A stretch of 64,000 nt of DNA. Source: Marinifilum sp. D737 (lineage in GTDB: Bacteria; Bacteroidota; Bacteroidia; Bacteroidales; Marinifilaceae). The notes under the pieces were generated by a model. The model worked only from the letters and a program-made list of their open reading frames with translations, ran no database searches and was not told the origin of the DNA. Positions 61,149 through 64,000 of the stretch are shown here, one piece after another (position 1 is the stretch's first letter; every line of letters starts with the position of its first letter). Where the stretch lies: the NCBI RefSeq assembly GCF_026672275.1, contig NZ_JANQCD010000004.1, forward strand, positions 62,001 through 126,000. The letters are read 5' to 3'. Made by a program: the position numbers and the translations under genes.

Positions 61149-61462
61149 CCAAACAAACTTGTCTAAGTCCTCCACACATTCAACGGACATATAAACAAGC
61201 CTGCCAGACCTTTCTTTACATTTACAGAAGGTTCAAACAATGTTGCGAGATAGCTCCAAGCGTTTAAGAAAGCAATAAACACCCTTGCAGGATGCTTGCC
61301 TGCCATTAAAGTGTGAATAAACAAGCATGCAGGAATCCTCCCTAATGTCACGGTTCATACAAATATGCTCGCAAGAAGCCTCCGTGCCATTAGCAAGAGA
61401 GTAAACAAACTTGCGAGAACCTTTCCTAACCTCACGAATAGAGTAAACAAGCATGCGAGAAA
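61149..61462. repeat. Degenerate 42-bp tandem repeat array, about 8 units
   Basis: The core AAACAA or a near variant recurs at 61151, 61193, 61235, 61277, 61319, 61361, 61403 and 61445, that is, every 42 bases exactly. Units share an AAACAAGCATGCAGGA-like beginning but differ widely in the second half. The exact spacing despite divergence means that no indels have been kept. ORFs on the minus strand give 14-residue repeats (for example FVYSLANGTEA), but each is interrupted. Confidence 0.75.
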
Positions 61463-61668
61463 ACCAACTTTCTTATTTTTATTGATAATGAATTAGTGTA
61501 CAGAACAATACTGTATGCGATTTATGATTAAATTTAGTGTACTAATAGAAATTGACTTTTAAGCTCTTACACAACAGCCAAGTGATATAACATCAATATG
61601 ATGTTATTCTTACGTTGTTTAAATACCGTAAAACCAAACACAATTAAATAAATCCTGCGAAAAACATT
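61463..61668. other. Intergenic region before the hydrolase gene
   Basis: AT-rich with no clear promoter match. It contains nothing that I can name. Confidence 0.5.
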
Positions 61669-63126
61669 ATGCAAAAGAAAATAATATTAATTTTTTTACT
61701 CCTTCTTGCAGTTAAATCTAGTTACTGTCAGGTTGATAGAAAAGATAGATACAATGTGGGTTTTAAGTATTTTAAGGCGACAGACACTTCGAGAAATTAT
61801 ATTATTGGGCATGATACAGTAAATCGCCCCATGTTGATTCATTTTTGGTATCCCAGTCAAAATAATCCTGAATTAAAATGTATGTCATTCAAAGATTATA
61901 TTGATTTGATAGCAATTAGAGAAGATTTTGAGAGAGAACAGCAGGACATTGATAAGATCTCTAACAACTTTGTTAATGCTTACTTGGGATTTTCAAAACA
62001 GCAATTTGGAATTGACACATCAATAACAACAGAAGAGGTGCTAAATAGCCCGGTTAAAGCAATACTCAATGCAAAACCAATTGATAATAAATTTTCTCTC
62101 ATCATATATGCTCCATCCAATAGTAAGTCAGCAGTACAAAATCATATTATGTGTGAGTATTTGGCCAGCAATGGATATTGTGTTGTTTCAGTTGGCTCTG
62201 CAGGACATGAATCCTTAAAACGATACGACCAAAGAAAAGCTACTGTAGCACAAGTTCGTGATATGGAATTTAGTGTAAAATACATTAGTGATTCATTGAA
62301 ATTAGATTTTTCTAATATTGGATTATTCGGGTTTAGTACTGGAGGTATGGCGACAATAATTTACCAGATGCAAAACCCTGAGGTAAAGGCTGTAGCTAGT
62401 TTGGATGGAAGCCATGAATACGGATTATATTCTGTATTAAATAAAATTGAGAAGTTCACTATTGATAAAGCAGATACTCCTTATCTAATGATTGCCAATA
62501 AGTACAAAGACTTTTCAATTTTCCCTTATTACAGTTCAATTTCTACAGAGGATAAACATCTGTATCAAATGACTGCAATAGGCCATAACGGATTCATATC
62601 TTATTGGCAACAATTTGCCATGTGCGGTAAGGATAGTAAGGCAAATAACACAACCGAAAGTTATACTGTGCTATGCAAGAGCCTTACTAGTTTTTTTAAT
62701 GACAAGTTAAAATCAGGAAATAAAGATTCAAAAGAATTTGAAATACAGAACAATAAACTAATTCAAAAGAACGATACTGATTATAACATTGCTGCACAAT
62801 TACTTAATCGGATAATACAAGACGGGATTGATAATTCAATTAGCTGGTTGAAATCAAACAAGGTATTGTTTAAAGGCAAAGCCAATATGATTAATGTAGT
62901 AGGTAAAATGTATTTAGGCAATCAAAATGACATTGCAATAAAAATTTTCACCGCTAATACAGAAATTCATCCTGCTTCCTGGGAAGCTTTTTATAATCTG
63001 GCGCGTGCATACAAAGAAAGTAAGCAGATAAATGCTGCGAAAAGTGAAATTACCAAAGCAAGGAATATTAATAACGAAAATGAAGATATTCAGAAGTTAT
63101 ATGATGAGATAATAAATGCAGAATAA
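61669..63126 (+). CDS. Secreted alpha/beta hydrolase with C-terminal TPR-like repeats
   Basis: A signal peptide (to about SSYCQ) precedes an alpha/beta-hydrolase domain with nucleophile elbow GFSTGG (Ser223) and a late GHNGF segment carrying the probable catalytic His. It resembles the platelet-activating-factor acetylhydrolase group (RPMLIHFWYP near the start). The last 100 residues form TPR-like helices (WEAFYNLARAYKESKQINAAKSEI). It acts in the periplasm or outside; substrate unknown. Confidence 0.88.
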   Translation: MQKKIILIFLLLLAVKSSYCQVDRKDRYNVGFKYFKATDTSRNYIIGHDTVNRPMLIHFWYPSQNNPELKCMSFKDYIDLIAIREDFEREQQDIDKISNNFVNAYLGFSKQQFGIDTSITTEEVLNSPVKAILNAKPIDNKFSLIIYAPSNSKSAVQNHIMCEYLASNGYCVVSVGSAGHESLKRYDQRKATVAQVRDMEFSVKYISDSLKLDFSNIGLFGFSTGGMATIIYQMQNPEVKAVASLDGSHEYGLYSVLNKIEKFTIDKADTPYLMIANKYKDFSIFPYYSSISTEDKHLYQMTAIGHNGFISYWQQFAMCGKDSKANNTTESYTVLCKSLTSFFNDKLKSGNKDSKEFEIQNNKLIQKNDTDYNIAAQLLNRIIQDGIDNSISWLKSNKVLFKGKANMINVVGKMYLGNQNDIAIKIFTANTEIHPASWEAFYNLARAYKESKQINAAKSEITKARNINNENEDIQKLYDEIINAE

Positions 63127-63232
63127 ATTACTTCGCGCAAGCCTATCGCTGGCTCAAGCTCAATGTCATTAGATTAAGATCCTGATAAGCTAGATATTGC
63201 ACTTTACACATACGTTTCACTAATTATAAACT

Positions 63233-63637
63233 ATGCTAAAATACTTAATCAACATAGCCATTCTTCTAATAGGCATTATAATTGGAATAGTGATTACCAA
63301 AAACTTTTGGGGAGTGAATCAACTCAATTCAGAAATTGACTTAATCAAAAAGGAGAAGTCTGAATTACTGGAAATCATTAACGACAATGCCAAAATTCTA
63401 AGACTACTAAACAATTACGATCTGGCTGAAGCTGACAGTGAAAAAACAAAAATTGAACTTGATTGTTTAATCTCTGATATTAAAGAAAAACAGAATGCGG
63501 GTTACTCATGTGGATATATAATTTTTGATATAGAAGCCGATTCGAGCATTAATGCTATAGACACCGTTTTTTCAAGACACACTTTCATTGTTCAAGAATA
63601 TGGGATAGCATGGGATTATATTATCCCACAAAATTAA
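63233..63637 (+). CDS. Hypothetical protein with N-terminal membrane segment, 134 aa
   Basis: One hydrophobic segment (about residues 5-22) acts as anchor or signal; a coiled segment and a small domain follow. No family recognised. The gene lies between the hydrolase and a lipoprotein gene, all on the plus strand. Confidence 0.65.
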   Translation: MLKYLINIAILLIGIIIGIVITKNFWGVNQLNSEIDLIKKEKSELLEIINDNAKILRLLNNYDLAEADSEKTKIELDCLISDIKEKQNAGYSCGYIIFDIEADSSINAIDTVFSRHTFIVQEYGIAWDYIIPQN

Positions 63638-63734
63638 ACTGCGTTCAAAACACTATCATCCAATTAACAAAACCACGCAACCATCTGAAAATGATTTCAT
63701 CTTACCAATATATTCTAACAATAATCACACAAAA

Positions 63735-64000
63735 ATGAAAACACTAAACCTATCTTTCCTACTTATCTTATTAATTCTATCCGTAGCCTGCGACAATAAC
63801 AGTCCTGGTGGATACAAGTACAATACAGGTAGTCTTCCTGAAACTCCCATTAATTTGGAAGCCTTTAATACCGAGTACGATGATTATAACTCTACTGCTC
63901 CTACATTGGGCTATCTGATTCCATTCTGCTTTTCGACTAATAGAAATAGCCAGGGAAATGATTTTGATGTAATCTATCAACCAATGAGTGTGAATTTCGA
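63735..64000 (+). CDS. Lipoprotein, 3' end cut off
   Basis: The ATG at 63735 begins MKTLNLSFLLILLILSVAC, a lipoprotein signal with lipobox SVAC. The open frame runs to the window end (88 codons seen). The mature part contains PETPINLEAFNTEYDDYNSTAPTLG and CFSTNRNSQG, typical of Bacteroidetes surface lipoproteins with propeller-type repeats. It is partial, so the full domain cannot be told. Confidence 0.82.
   Translation, partial: MKTLNLSFLLILLILSVACDNNSPGGYKYNTGSLPETPINLEAFNTEYDDYNSTAPTLGYLIPFCFSTNRNSQGNDFDVIYQPMSVNF

Noticed and set aside
61163-61454. Minus-strand ORFs of 62 and 73 codons in the 42-bp array
   Set aside because: They are short, interrupted, lie in different frames, and have no start signals; the tandem repeat explains them.
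1-64000. tRNA, rRNA, CRISPR arrays, prophage or intact insertion sequences
   Set aside because: I looked for tRNA-like T-arms, regularly spaced identical repeats, transposase and integrase motifs and found none; the only regular array (61.1-61.5 kb) has no unique spacers.

Overview
The window looks like chromosomal DNA of a low-GC Bacteroidota species, most likely of the Bacteroidales/Marinilabiliales type. The evidence is the recurrent Bacteroidetes promoter element TAnnTTTG, AT-rich ribosome binding regions with few Shine-Dalgarno motifs, many Bacteroidetes-style lipoproteins (a LruC-domain protein among them), an RprXY two-component pair, a DUF6261-like protein, and a two-subunit aspartate transcarbamoylase (PyrB plus PyrI). 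I see no rRNA or tRNA genes, CRISPR array, prophage or intact insertion sequence. The genus is inference.

Layout. 1-4.9 kb: end of a YigZ-type gene, the pyrBI operon behind an attenuator-like leader, a hypothetical gene, and a flavin disulfide-reductase homologue that has lost its redox cysteines. 4.9-11 kb: LruC lipoprotein, secreted metallo-beta-lactamase-fold protein, membrane protein, FKBP lipoprotein, and a frameshifted SRAP gene. 11-13.8 kb: a membrane protein/winged-helix regulator pair and creD, both preceded by the same 19-bp palindrome, then dgkA. 13.8-17.8 kb: a secreted beta-barrel-like protein, methyltransferase, radical SAM protein and SRPBCC protein. 17.8-21.5 kb: C69 dipeptidase, a 0.9-kb intergenic region with two near-identical small transcription units and REP-like palindromes, and truA. 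21.5-25 kb: a FIST sensor and hybrid histidine kinase operon. 25-35.6 kb: PBP1A, CHAD protein, Arc-type regulator plus SPFH protein, an ECF sigma factor, uvrA and small secreted proteins. 35.6-40 kb: a DHOD-like flavoprotein, YggS, rprY/rprX, and a divergent Cys/Lys-rich secreted protein. 40-45.6 kb: TPR protein, CPA2 antiporter with RCK domains, an HExxH protein, pterin carbinolamine dehydratase and prephenate dehydratase. 45.6-52.2 kb: a tripartite RND efflux operon whose outer-membrane component is fused to a periplasmic-binding-protein domain. 52.3-60.6 kb: thioredoxin-fold proteins, MDR reductase, SIMPL protein, nitroreductase, phosphoesterase, bacteriohemerythrin plus REC-kinase, and the DUF6261-like protein. 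61.1-61.5 kb: a degenerate tandem array with an exact 42-bp period. 61.7-64 kb: a serine hydrolase with C-terminal repeats and the start of a lipoprotein.

The most striking signal is upstream of pheA (minus strand, 45.18-45.47 kb). Two successive short ORFs full of phenylalanine codons (five Phe in a row, then nine Phe in twelve residues) are each followed by an intrinsic terminator and each has a competing antiterminator pairing. This reads as a tandem, two-stage phenylalanine attenuator. The pyrBI leader, with an 85-codon U-rich ORF running across a terminator, is a second likely attenuation system. The twin small units at 19.6 and 20.0 kb, each with promoter, 14-codon ORF and terminator, are a candidate new small-RNA or micropeptide family.
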